From Chloroflexi bacterium RBG_13_51_52 (GTDB taxonomy: Bacteria; Chloroflexota; Dehalococcoidia; Dehalococcoidales; RBG-16-60-22), in NCBI GenBank assembly GCA_001796525.1, contig MGMT01000024.1, positions 1-56,860 on the forward strand: 56,860 bases of DNA. Direction: 5' to 3'. Position 1 is the stretch's first letter; the number at the start of each line of letters is the position of its first letter. Both the position numbers and the translations under genes were made by a program. Of the stretch, positions 39,513 to 47,873 are shown piece after piece. Under the pieces are notes generated by a model that saw only the letters and a list, made by a program, of their open reading frames with translations, did not search any database and had not been told where the DNA came from.

Positions 39513-41024
39513 ATGAAAATAGTGGAAATGATAAAAGCACTCCCGTTTTTCGGAAATAATAAAAAGCGCAATAAATGGAGAAAGGGCGCTCTGAGCTTCG
39601 ATTTATTCTATCAGCTCTCATATATGTCTACGATTGCCGCCTCGGGCGTGCCGCGCGACCAGATTTTCGAACGTTCCGCCGAGATTCAGTGTTCTTCAGC
39701 CGAATATTTTAGAAAAATCAAACTGACCCGCGACCGTTTAAGGTACGACTATGCCCGAGCCTGCCGCTCCGTTGGAGAACCAGCCAAGGAAGAAGATATC
39801 AAAGGTCTACTTCTACGTCTTTCCAGCTCACTAACTTCCGGGGAGCCGGAATCAGAGTTTCTTTCGAGAGAGGCTGATGCCCGGGCCGCGGATTTTGAAA
39901 ATGAATACGGAAGAGACTTGGAAGCCCTGAAATTGTGGACTGATGCGTACATTTCCTTGATTCTTTCAGCGATTCTAGTGGTCGTTATCGGGATAGTATC
40001 CACAATGATCTGGAAAATCGAGACGGCTCTTATTATAGCCATGGCTTTTATCGCGGTGACTACTACGGCTGTCGGAGTCTGGCTGATATGGGTAGTATCG
40101 CCAAAAGAATTGACCGTCTTGAGCAAGCCAGGCTCGAAAGAACAAAAAATCGCCGCTGCATTGCTTAAACCGGTATTAGCCGCGGTTATCGGCATAAGCG
40201 CACTGTTTTTATTAACCGGAATGAATCTGGGTTTAGCTCTGATTATCATCGCCGTGATAGTCTTCCCGCTTGGTTTTATCATGTCGAGAGATGACAAGAA
40301 AATCGCCAAGCGAGATAACGAGGTAGGGACATTTTTACGTTCTCTTGGCGGTGTTTGCGCGGCATTAGAAACGACAGTGAATTCGGCTTTGGGGCGTATT
40401 GATCTCAACGCCATTAACATATTAAGGTCGTCAGTTAAAAATCTACACACAAGGCTAACCGCCGGTATTAAACCAAAACTATCGTGGAAGATGTTTATCG
40501 ATGAAACCGGAAGCGAGCTTACCAACCGCAGCGTGGGCATGTTTTACGATGCTATCGAAGTTGGCGGTTCCGCCGGTCAGGCAGGTAATCAGGCTGCTAT
40601 GTTCGCCAACAGGTTATCACAACTTCGCGCCCGCCGTAAAATGGTATCCAGTCCCTTCCGCTGGCTTTGTATCGCCATGCATGGTGCCGTCATCGTTATC
40701 CTGGTCTTTATTACGGAGGTAATCGTTGCCTTCGGTGGGATGGTGTCGAAAGCCCAGGAAACAATACCGAGACTAGCTGAATCCCCGGATATGAGCTCTT
40801 TCTCAAGTTTTAATCTATCAGGATTAGAAATTTTGCAGCATCTTGTTTTACCCCTGGTATTAATATTCACCGTAGCCAATGCTATTGTACCAGTCCTGGC
40901 GGAGGGGGGCAGCAAATACAAAATATTTAGCAATCTTGGAATTACAGCGGCTATTTCCGGCGTATCCCTTCTTATCCTGCCGATATTAGCCAACCAATTA
41001 TTTACATCAGTTTCTCAGATGTAA
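39513..41024 (+). CDS. arlJ: ArlJ, archaellum membrane platform protein
   Basis: A 503-residue polytopic membrane protein of the T2SSF/ArlJ family, the membrane core that the ATPase ArlI drives. It has the typical two cytoplasmic helical domains (SFDLFYQLSYMSTIAASGVPRDQIFE... and EVGTFLRSLGGVCAALETTVNSALG) separated by membrane helices, with nine helices overall by eye. The second domain ends with the family's basic SQLRARRKM before the last membrane bundle. In archaeal operons arlJ usually follows arlH-arlI; here it comes before them. Confidence 0.9.
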   Translation: MKIVEMIKALPFFGNNKKRNKWRKGALSFDLFYQLSYMSTIAASGVPRDQIFERSAEIQCSSAEYFRKIKLTRDRLRYDYARACRSVGEPAKEEDIKGLLLRLSSSLTSGEPESEFLSREADARAADFENEYGRDLEALKLWTDAYISLILSAILVVVIGIVSTMIWKIETALIIAMAFIAVTTTAVGVWLIWVVSPKELTVLSKPGSKEQKIAAALLKPVLAAVIGISALFLLTGMNLGLALIIIAVIVFPLGFIMSRDDKKIAKRDNEVGTFLRSLGGVCAALETTVNSALGRIDLNAINILRSSVKNLHTRLTAGIKPKLSWKMFIDETGSELTNRSVGMFYDAIEVGGSAGQAGNQAAMFANRLSQLRARRKMVSSPFRWLCIAMHGAVIVILVFITEVIVAFGGMVSKAQETIPRLAESPDMSSFSSFNLSGLEILQHLVLPLVLIFTVANAIVPVLAEGGSKYKIFSNLGITAAISGVSLLILPILANQLFTSVSQM

Positions 41025-41033
41025 GGAGGAAAC

Positions 41034-41207
41034 ATGGACCCAGAAGAACAACTGAAAGAAATGGAAATGGAATTTCAGGAAGTTAGAGATGACTTAAAAG
41101 AAATGTTATTTGATATCCGCGCATATTTAATGGAAGCCCAGACTCCGATTCCAAACGACCTTGAAAAGGAGAAACTACGTGATGAGCTGGAGGCAGGAAG
41201 GAGGTAA
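41034..41207 (+). CDS. Tiny acidic coiled-coil protein, ArlC-like
   Basis: A 57-residue frame with AAGGAGG four bases before the ATG. The protein is a charged helix (EEQLKEMEMEFQEVRDDLKE) followed by MLFDIRAYLMEAQTPIPNDL. This matches the first 45 residues of the next gene (EIKLLKAEVKNSLASVRDYLLNM), so it looks like a short stand-alone copy of that N-terminal module. In archaea ArlC, ArlD and ArlE are related cytosolic adaptors between the motor and chemotaxis. The stop lies six bases before the next ATG, and the ribosome site of that gene lies within this frame's end. Confidence 0.62.
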   Translation: MDPEEQLKEMEMEFQEVRDDLKEMLFDIRAYLMEAQTPIPNDLEKEKLRDELEAGRR

Positions 41208-41213
41208 ATAACC

Positions 41214-42218
41214 ATGGTAAACGAAAAGAGACTTGATAACCTACAAGATGAAATCAAGTTATTGAAGGCAGAAGTGAAGAACTCTCTCGCGAGTGTCAGG
41301 GATTATCTTCTCAACATGGAACTGCCATCCTCGGAATTTTCGACTATTCTAGCGGCCCTGGCCGGGGATGATGCTAATCCTCAAAAAATGAACGTTGACA
41401 GCCATGTCTCAAATGACAAAGAGGATATGCCAAAACCGGAGTATATTCAAGAGGGGCCGGAAATTCCAGAGGAAGGTTTTACTCCTGAACCAAGCCAGCC
41501 AGGAGAATTTGAAGACCTGCTTGATTTTGAAGAATCAGGTAAGGAAGATGAAGCTTCTGAAGAGATGCCCGATGAAAGAGTGTTAGATAAAAATGTGCTG
41601 GAGGAAGAAGATGATTTGCCTGAAGATTCTCTTCTTTCTGAAGATGAATCAGATGAAACGGAAGACGATGATAGTATCCAGGAAGAAAGTGATGAAGAAT
41701 CTGCTGAAGAATTAGATTTACCTTTGGAGGAGGTACGTCCTATGGAATATGAACGGACTAATAACGAAGTGAACCAGGGGATACCTAAAGTAAACATGCT
41801 GGCTAATCTCATCAACTGGGTAGCCAGAGCCAAGAAGGAAATAGGGTATGAAGAGCTGCCAACGTTTTTAGAGGTCTATGGTGTTAGCGGTCATCTATCA
41901 CCGGAGTTGAAAGACGTTATTATCCATCTTGCCGAAGTGACGAAAGACCATCCCGATGCTGCCACCGACTCTGAAATCTGGAGTCAGTCAATGTTATCAC
42001 TGCACGGGATTCTTACGGGAGGGGATGCTCCTCTTAATCCTGTAATACCGTCATGGGTAGATTCTACCGATGAAGCAGAATCTCCAGATGAAGAGGAGAT
42101 AATCGAGATAGATAAAGAAAAACGGGCTAAATTAAAACTCGTATTTCCCAGCAGCAACGGCAAGAGCAAGGAGTTCTGCATAGACCTAACACCAGAAGAG
42201 AATGGCGGCGGTTCTTAA
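41214..42218 (+). CDS. ArlD/E-type archaellum accessory protein with long acidic linker
   Basis: A 334-residue cytosolic protein. Residues 1-45 form a coiled coil; residues 60-175 are an extremely Glu/Asp/Ser-rich, disordered linker; residues 185-270 (VNMLANLINWVARAKKEIGY, LPTFLEVYGVSGHLSPELKD) match the FlaD/FlaE domain of archaeal archaellum operons. In archaea this family forms the cytosolic ring around the motor and links it to chemotaxis through CheF. No CheF is seen here. The FlaD/E domain is followed by a further 60-residue C-terminal tail (EIIEIDKEKRAKLKLVFPSS). Confidence 0.82.
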   Translation: MVNEKRLDNLQDEIKLLKAEVKNSLASVRDYLLNMELPSSEFSTILAALAGDDANPQKMNVDSHVSNDKEDMPKPEYIQEGPEIPEEGFTPEPSQPGEFEDLLDFEESGKEDEASEEMPDERVLDKNVLEEEDDLPEDSLLSEDESDETEDDDSIQEESDEESAEELDLPLEEVRPMEYERTNNEVNQGIPKVNMLANLINWVARAKKEIGYEELPTFLEVYGVSGHLSPELKDVIIHLAEVTKDHPDAATDSEIWSQSMLSLHGILTGGDAPLNPVIPSWVDSTDEAESPDEEEIIEIDKEKRAKLKLVFPSSNGKSKEFCIDLTPEENGGGS

Positions 42219-42257
42219 TGATGAAACCCCATCCTCTAACAAAAGAGGTGATTAAAA

Positions 42258-42974
42258 ATGGTAAAAAGCGATAAAAAGAAAGAAGCTATAGTTACGGGAA
42301 TAACAGAAGTTGATGACAAACTTGGCGGGGGCATTCCGCTCGGCTCACTTTGCCTTATCGAAGGTCATTCTGATTCCGGAAAAAGCGTTTTGTGTCAGCA
42401 TCTTACAAACGGCACTCTGTCAAACGCTTCGATTTCTGTAGCTTATTACACCACGGAAAATAACATCAGAAGCATAGTAAGCCAGATGGATTCTCTCAAC
42501 ATGAATATTCTGGACCATTTCCTGGCAGACCGCTTGAGGATATTCCCTTTGACTTTCCATAGCGGCCTGCCGCACGGGCACAAACCTTTTATAGTACTGA
42601 CACATCATTTTTCCAACCTGCCTCAAGAATTCAAGTTAATTATTGTAGATTCTATTACGCTGCTCGTAGCCCATAGTGAACCGGTGGCTATAATAGATTT
42701 CTTTTCCAGATGCAAGTCTTTATGCGACCAGGGTAAAACAATAATCGTGGTAGCACATTCCTACGCTTTCGAGGAGGACATTCTTTCACGGACCCGTTCA
42801 CTGTGTGATGCACGCTTCAAGCTGCGTTTGGAACAGGTTGGCGAAAGCATGATAAAGCTTATGGAGGTTTTAAAGGTCCGCGGTGCAGACCGTCCCACTG
42901 GAGACGTTGTAAGTTTCAATATCGAACCCAAGCTTGGTATGAGGATTATTCCGCTTGCTAAAGCCAGAGTCTAG
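42258..42974 (+). CDS. arlH: ArlH, KaiC-like archaellum ATPase
   Basis: A 238-residue RecA/KaiC-fold protein. Walker A is EGHSDSGKSV and Walker B LIIVDSITLLV, with GITEVDDKLGGGIPLGSLCL as the family opening. ArlH binds ATP, joins ArlI and probably regulates motor assembly or switching. RBS AAAGAGGTG precedes the ATG. It sits between arlD/E and arlI, as in archaea. The predicted switch Glu is replaced by Thr/Asn-type context in YYTTENNIR, which should be checked against ArlH alignments. Confidence 0.92.
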   Translation: MVKSDKKKEAIVTGITEVDDKLGGGIPLGSLCLIEGHSDSGKSVLCQHLTNGTLSNASISVAYYTTENNIRSIVSQMDSLNMNILDHFLADRLRIFPLTFHSGLPHGHKPFIVLTHHFSNLPQEFKLIIVDSITLLVAHSEPVAIIDFFSRCKSLCDQGKTIIVVAHSYAFEEDILSRTRSLCDARFKLRLEQVGESMIKLMEVLKVRGADRPTGDVVSFNIEPKLGMRIIPLAKARV

Positions 42975-42982
42975 GAGAGCAA

Positions 42983-44800
42983 ATGCTTCATCTTCCCTTC
43001 GAAATAAAGCCATGCCCACAGAACTGCGGGAAGGTATGCGGCGAAAATCTGGAAAACTGCCCGATATTCCTGAAGTTGCCGCCAGACTTACAGGATGTAT
43101 GCAAGAATAACCTGCATCTCCTGCAATACCTGTATATGTTACCGCTGGACGAGATGGAAATACCCCATTATTACGAAAAGATTACCCGGAAGCTGATGGG
43201 AACCAAAGATCCCAACATTATCTACAACATTGGCGGCGGAGTATTTGTTCATGTACTCGCTAATCCGGAAGATATCAGAGATCATTATATTGCCATCGAA
43301 CCAAGTATTATCGATCCCCAGAACCTTCTTCTTGAAGAAATTGAGTTTCAACTGGCAAAGCACGTTGAAGAGCTCGAGGGCGTGATGGAATCATCACAGC
43401 GGCTGGATATTATCATGGATATCGTCGATAAGATTGTGTACATTGACAATCAAAAGAACTCCTTAATTCCCAAGAACATTAAACAGAAAAACAAGAAAAA
43501 TAATGATGATAACGGAAATAGTAATATTGATTTTAGTCAAGAGAATGATAAACAATCTGAAAAACTTAAAGGAAGCGGAAAAGGGAAAATACATGTCACC
43601 CAATTCCAGTATAACAGCATACGTTACCTTTTAAGACGTAAACTCGAAGGCATGGGTGTTCTAGACCCGATGATAGAAGACCCATACATCGAAGATATTT
43701 CGTGCTCCGGTCTCGGAAACATCTTCGTGGAACATAAAATTTTCGGGGGGCTTCGGACCAGCATCGGATTCGATTCTAACGATGCGCTGGATAAATTCGT
43801 TATCGAGCTATCCGAAAGCATTAAGCACCCGGTGACTTTCCGCGAGCCGGTTGTCGATTCCACCCTGCCAGATGGCTCCCGTATCAATATCGTTTACGGG
43901 AACGATGTTTCTAAAAGGGGCAGCAATTTTACAATTCGTAAATTCAGCGAGACACCGATGAGTATACTAGAGCTTATCCAGTTCAACGCACTAAATTACG
44001 AAATGGCTGCTTATCTATCACTGATCATCCAAGAGGGTATGAACGTCTGGGTGTCCGGAGAGACGGCTTCAGGTAAAACAACCATGATGAATGCGCTGAC
44101 GACTTTCATTCCCCCTGAATACAAGATAGTGAGTATTGAAGACACGCCTGAAGTGCAGGTGCCCCACCATAACTGGATACGCGGTGTTACCCGAGGTTCC
44201 GGCAGACAGACTGAATCATCCGAAATATCCATGTTCGATCTTCTTAAGGCTGCCTTACGTCAAAGACCCAACCTTATCATAGTCGGGGAGATTCGTGGTA
44301 TCGAGGGCGCCGTTGCTTTTCAAGCGATGCAGACAGGTCACGCCTGTATGAGCACCTTCCATGCCGCATCGGTTTCCAAACTAATCCAGCGTATAACCGG
44401 CAATCCTATTAATGTGCCGAAGTCATATGTAGACAATCTAAACGTCATCGCCATCTGTCAGCAGGTACGCCTAGCCAGCGGACATCTAGCCCGACGTCTA
44501 ACCAGCATCAACGAAATTGTGAACTATGATTCGATTACCGACGCATTTTCCTTCATTGAGATTTTTAACTGGAATCCATTGGATGATACTTTTTTATTCC
44601 GCGGTTATCAGAACTCATACATACTGGAAAATAAAATCGCTCCCCGACGCGGGTTCCCTGAAGGTAAAAGAAGGCAGATATATAAAATATTAAAGCAAAG
44701 GGCAGAGGTCTTAAAACGTATTACCGAACATGGAAAAACGAATTTTTATGAAGTTTATTCAATATTATCTAAAGCATATCGCGAGGGATATTTCCGTTAA
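42983..44800 (+). CDS. arlI: ArlI, archaellum motor ATPase
   Basis: A 605-residue secretion-superfamily ATPase that drives archaellum assembly and rotation. The C-terminal core has Walker A SGETASGKTTMMN (near residue 357), the Asp-box, Walker B PNLIIVGEIRG and the His box MSTFHAASV. The N-terminal domain has two oddities: a Cys cluster at C11, C15, C19 and C26 (CPQNCGKVCGENLENC), and a low-complexity Lys/Asn/Asp-rich insert (about residues 168-200) before the ATPase core. Eight bases after arlH. The length is above the roughly 500-550 residues usual for ArlI because of those parts. Confidence 0.94.
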   Translation: MLHLPFEIKPCPQNCGKVCGENLENCPIFLKLPPDLQDVCKNNLHLLQYLYMLPLDEMEIPHYYEKITRKLMGTKDPNIIYNIGGGVFVHVLANPEDIRDHYIAIEPSIIDPQNLLLEEIEFQLAKHVEELEGVMESSQRLDIIMDIVDKIVYIDNQKNSLIPKNIKQKNKKNNDDNGNSNIDFSQENDKQSEKLKGSGKGKIHVTQFQYNSIRYLLRRKLEGMGVLDPMIEDPYIEDISCSGLGNIFVEHKIFGGLRTSIGFDSNDALDKFVIELSESIKHPVTFREPVVDSTLPDGSRINIVYGNDVSKRGSNFTIRKFSETPMSILELIQFNALNYEMAAYLSLIIQEGMNVWVSGETASGKTTMMNALTTFIPPEYKIVSIEDTPEVQVPHHNWIRGVTRGSGRQTESSEISMFDLLKAALRQRPNLIIVGEIRGIEGAVAFQAMQTGHACMSTFHAASVSKLIQRITGNPINVPKSYVDNLNVIAICQQVRLASGHLARRLTSINEIVNYDSITDAFSFIEIFNWNPLDDTFLFRGYQNSYILENKIAPRRGFPEGKRRQIYKILKQRAEVLKRITEHGKTNFYEVYSILSKAYREGYFR

Positions 44801-44848
44801 GGTATCGGAATGTGAAGAACAAACCATCTTGCCGGAAGGAGATTTAAT

Positions 44849-45394
44849 ATGATATTCAAAGGCTTTAAATTCGGTAAATCAAAAGATAATGGAAAAGGAA
44901 AGTCCGGAAGCGGCGATAGCACCGCTACACAAATAGCCGAGTTGGAAGAACACCTTAAAGACCGGACTAATAATTTGAAACAAACGGAGAAGAAGCTTTC
45001 AAAGCTTTCCGAAAAAGTGAATGATATAGTAGAAATCGATATTGCCCCGGTAAGACCCCATGGGCCGATCAAAGAGCTGTCCATCGGATCAGAAGATACT
45101 CTGGATGATGTCGATATTGACGAAGGAGTAATAGCGGGGGATGCCCTTGAGGAAACCGTTGAGGATATCAAATTAGTAGAAAAACCAGTCGAATCCGAAC
45201 CTCCTCCGGTGACAGGAAAGGGAACAAAAAGCAATTATGACAGCGATTCGTTGAAGGCACTATTCACCAGCGTAGAAGAGGATGAAAATCCTCTGGCAAA
45301 TCTGATAAATTCACTGCCCGAGATCACCATTGATGAACTGGAGGAGGATTTAAAGGAAATAAAGGATATTATCAAGGACTGGCAGCAGAAATGA
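44849..45394 (+). CDS. Acidic coiled-coil protein at the end of the archaellum operon
   Basis: A 181-residue acidic protein with no membrane segment. It has a basic Lys/Gly-rich start (FKFGKSKDNGKGKSG), a coiled coil at about residues 28-62 (TQIAELEEHLKDRTNNLKQT), an acidic linker, and a C-terminal helix (INSLPEITIDELEEDLKEIK). GGAAGGAG precedes the ATG. I cannot assign a family. By position and by the mix of coiled coil and acidic linker it may be an ArlC/D/E-like cytosolic ring component. The 210 bases after it hold only very short frames and a ribosome site for the next gene. Confidence 0.6.
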   Translation: MIFKGFKFGKSKDNGKGKSGSGDSTATQIAELEEHLKDRTNNLKQTEKKLSKLSEKVNDIVEIDIAPVRPHGPIKELSIGSEDTLDDVDIDEGVIAGDALEETVEDIKLVEKPVESEPPPVTGKGTKSNYDSDSLKALFTSVEEDENPLANLINSLPEITIDELEEDLKEIKDIIKDWQQK

Positions 45395-45604
45395 GCAAGA
45401 AATACGAAGAATCCAGGAAAGCTTTTTCAGTGTGGGGGAATACCCCAATAAAATAGGGGGATATCATGGTTGCTGACTACAGTAAGCAGTAGTAGCCTGA
45501 TAATGAGGGCAAATTGGATAAAATTGCCCGTACTGTGCTTTGAGAAAAATTAGACCATGGGGAAATAAAGCAACCGGACCCTGAACACTTTTGGAGGGCC
45601 AAAA

Positions 45605-47107
45605 ATGAGTTATAAACGTAATAAAAAGGGGTTGTGGGCAAATAAACACTTGCGGTATATCATCGCTATCATAGCGTTGTGCGCTGTTGTTTATTATTTG
45701 CCCGCTATCAGCGGCCGTCTCGGGTGGATAGGTGTTCAGGACTCTCTTAATAATCTCCATAACTTATATGGTATTGACTTCCTGGGTCTGATATTCTTCG
45801 CCCCGGTGGTGTATTCAGCTTACGTACTGGGTGTTATACCGGCAATCTTAACAGCATTTATTTCCATGTTAATCCTGTTGCCCCATGCCGTACTTATAGA
45901 CACATATCCCAATGCTCTGTTCAAACCCACAGCTTTTGTTATCATCCTTAGCGCGGTGGGGGCGGTAGTTGCCATGCTGCAAAAGAGCGAGCAGCAGCAC
46001 CGCCAGAGAATTAAGGAGATGAAATGTCTTTATGATATCGGTAAAGCGGCGGGAGACAGCAACTCGGTTGATGAGTTCCTGGGTAAAGTTGTGACGATAG
46101 TGCCGCAGGCAACACATTTACCGGAGGGAACCAGAGTTAGAATCACTTTTCGTGACAATGTTTATAAGAGCCCGAATTTCCAAAAATATACTAATAAAAC
46201 ATCCGAGAACCTGGTAATAAATGGGGAAAACAGCGGTATTGTGGAAATTTATTCCAACCACGATAATCCTTATTTAAAGAAGAAAAACTACCTGACCAAG
46301 ACACTCGCAGAAAGAATCGGAGGAGCTATCCGCCAGGTGGAACTGGAACAGTCACTCCGCGGCTATTACGAACAATTGGAAAAAGAGGTGGACATCAGGA
46401 CTAAAGACCTGGAGAAAGTACAGGAAAAACTCATCCGTTCCGAGCGTCTGGCAGCTGTCGGAGAGTTGGCTTCAGGCGTCGGGCATGAACTGCGAAATCC
46501 CTTAAACGTAATCAGGAATTGCGCCTATCTGCTTAATATGGCGTTAGCCGAAAAATCGGATGAAGAAGCGGCTAATACGCTGAAGGTCCTGGATAAACAA
46601 ATCGATATCGCCAATAAAATAGTAACCGACCTGCTGGATTTCACGCGTATCAAGCCCCCAACACAAGTCAAGGCCGAGATAAAGGCTTTGCTGGATGAAA
46701 GCCTTTCATGGCTAACCATTCCGGAACAAGTAAGCGTAAAAGTGAACCTGAACGGTAATTCAAAACTGATAAAGACCGACCCCGAGCAGATAAGCCGGGT
46801 GTTTTCTAATATCGTTTCTAATGCCGTGCAAGCGATGAACGGGAAAACCGGAGAAGTGAATATCAGCACCGATTCCGATGATAGTTATCTTTCGGTTATA
46901 TTCCAGGACACCGGCTGTGGAATACCTGAAGAAAACATGGAAAAGATATTCGAGCCACTTTTCACTACCAAGCCGAAAGGTATTGGACTCGGTCTGGCTA
47001 TTTCCAAGAGGCTGGTCGAACAAAATGGCGGCAAAATCGAAGTGTCGAGCAAGGTTGGCATGGGCACGACCTTCACTATCAAACTACCGATTGAACAAAG
47101 GAGCTAA
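45605..47107 (+). CDS. Membrane sensor histidine kinase, HisKA type
   Basis: A 500-residue kinase. The first 140 residues hold about four membrane helices in a DUF4118-like arrangement (VVYYLPAISGRLGW, FLGLIFFAPVVYSAYVLGVI). A linker with a GAF-like segment and a coiled coil (LEKEVDIRTKDLEKVQEKLI) precedes the HisKA box GELASGVGHELRNPLNVIRN and the HATPase motifs (DTGCGIPEENMEKIFEPLFTT, GIGLGLAISKRLVE). The tandem-receiver gene follows after eight bases and is the probable partner. It comes directly after the archaellum genes and may adjust them. Confidence 0.92.
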   Translation: MSYKRNKKGLWANKHLRYIIAIIALCAVVYYLPAISGRLGWIGVQDSLNNLHNLYGIDFLGLIFFAPVVYSAYVLGVIPAILTAFISMLILLPHAVLIDTYPNALFKPTAFVIILSAVGAVVAMLQKSEQQHRQRIKEMKCLYDIGKAAGDSNSVDEFLGKVVTIVPQATHLPEGTRVRITFRDNVYKSPNFQKYTNKTSENLVINGENSGIVEIYSNHDNPYLKKKNYLTKTLAERIGGAIRQVELEQSLRGYYEQLEKEVDIRTKDLEKVQEKLIRSERLAAVGELASGVGHELRNPLNVIRNCAYLLNMALAEKSDEEAANTLKVLDKQIDIANKIVTDLLDFTRIKPPTQVKAEIKALLDESLSWLTIPEQVSVKVNLNGNSKLIKTDPEQISRVFSNIVSNAVQAMNGKTGEVNISTDSDDSYLSVIFQDTGCGIPEENMEKIFEPLFTTKPKGIGLGLAISKRLVEQNGGKIEVSSKVGMGTTFTIKLPIEQRS

Positions 47108-47114
47108 ACCTGAA

Positions 47115-47873
47115 ATGGATGATAAACTGACAATCCTCGTGGTTGATGATAACCAGGATTTATTAGAAACATTCGCCATGATTTTAAAGCGGCGCGGCTA
47201 TAATGTCCAAACGGCAGTTGATGGATTATCCGCCGTTAATAAGTTTAAAGAGCAAAGTTTTGACGTCACGCTGATGGACATCGTTATGCCCGAGATGAAC
47301 GGTGTGGACGCCTTTAAGAAAATAAAAGAGATGCAGCCGGAAGCGCCGATAATATTGATGACAGCCTACTCCGACGAGGAACTGATTCAAAGCGCCAAAA
47401 ATGAGGGTGTCTGCCAGATAATCCACAAGCCGATACGCATTGACCAGCTTATTGAGCTCATCAACGAAACAGCCGGCAGCCAACCGATTCTCGTCGTAGA
47501 TGACGACGCCGACATTTGTGAGACTTTGACAAAAATCCTGGAATTACACGGATATGACGTCTTAACAGCCGGCAGCGGTGAAGAGGCTGTTGCGATGAGC
47601 AAGCGAAAAACCTGCCAGATTGCTTTTATCGATGTCAAGCTGCCTAATATCGACGGTCTGGAGACGCTGCTCAGATTGAAGGAAATAAATCCGGATATCC
47701 TCATTATAATGATGACCGGATTCCGTAACGAAGTAAAAGAAGCCCTGGAGAAAGCCGAAGCAGCATCAGCCATCACCTGTCTGTATAAACCGTTCGACCC
47801 CGCCGATGCCGCGGCACTGGTAAAAAATATTTTCAAAGGGAAGCATCATAACAGGAAACCAGATGAAAAATAA
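47115..47873 (+). CDS. Tandem receiver protein
   Basis: A 252-residue protein made of two receiver domains joined by a short linker and no output domain. Both keep phospho-acceptor and Lys residues: VTLMDIVMPEMNG with HKPI for the first, IAFIDVKLPNIDG with YKPFDP for the second. I use ATG 47115, eight bases after the kinase stop; the open frame upstream lies inside the kinase gene. It overlaps the following hybrid kinase by 11 bases. Likely an intermediate that relays phosphate between the two kinases or acts on other proteins. Confidence 0.9.
   Translation: MDDKLTILVVDDNQDLLETFAMILKRRGYNVQTAVDGLSAVNKFKEQSFDVTLMDIVMPEMNGVDAFKKIKEMQPEAPIILMTAYSDEELIQSAKNEGVCQIIHKPIRIDQLIELINETAGSQPILVVDDDADICETLTKILELHGYDVLTAGSGEEAVAMSKRKTCQIAFIDVKLPNIDGLETLLRLKEINPDILIIMMTGFRNEVKEALEKAEAASAITCLYKPFDPADAAALVKNIFKGKHHNRKPDEK

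Noticed and set aside
41447..41833. Serine-rich 128-codon minus-strand frame
   Set aside because: It is the antisense image of the acidic GAA/GAT-rich linker in the ArlD/E gene, with no ribosome site.
43484..43570. Frameshift or insertion inside arlI
   Set aside because: The AT-rich Lys/Asn insert stays in frame and both flanks belong to the same protein, so it is a low-complexity linker.
45390..45455. A 21-codon frame overlapping the end of the acidic coiled-coil gene
   Set aside because: No ribosome site beyond the overlap, no recognisable motif and too short to support.
46878..47114. An 80-codon upstream extension of the tandem receiver protein
   Set aside because: It lies inside the histidine kinase gene in another frame; the receiver domain begins at ATG 47115.
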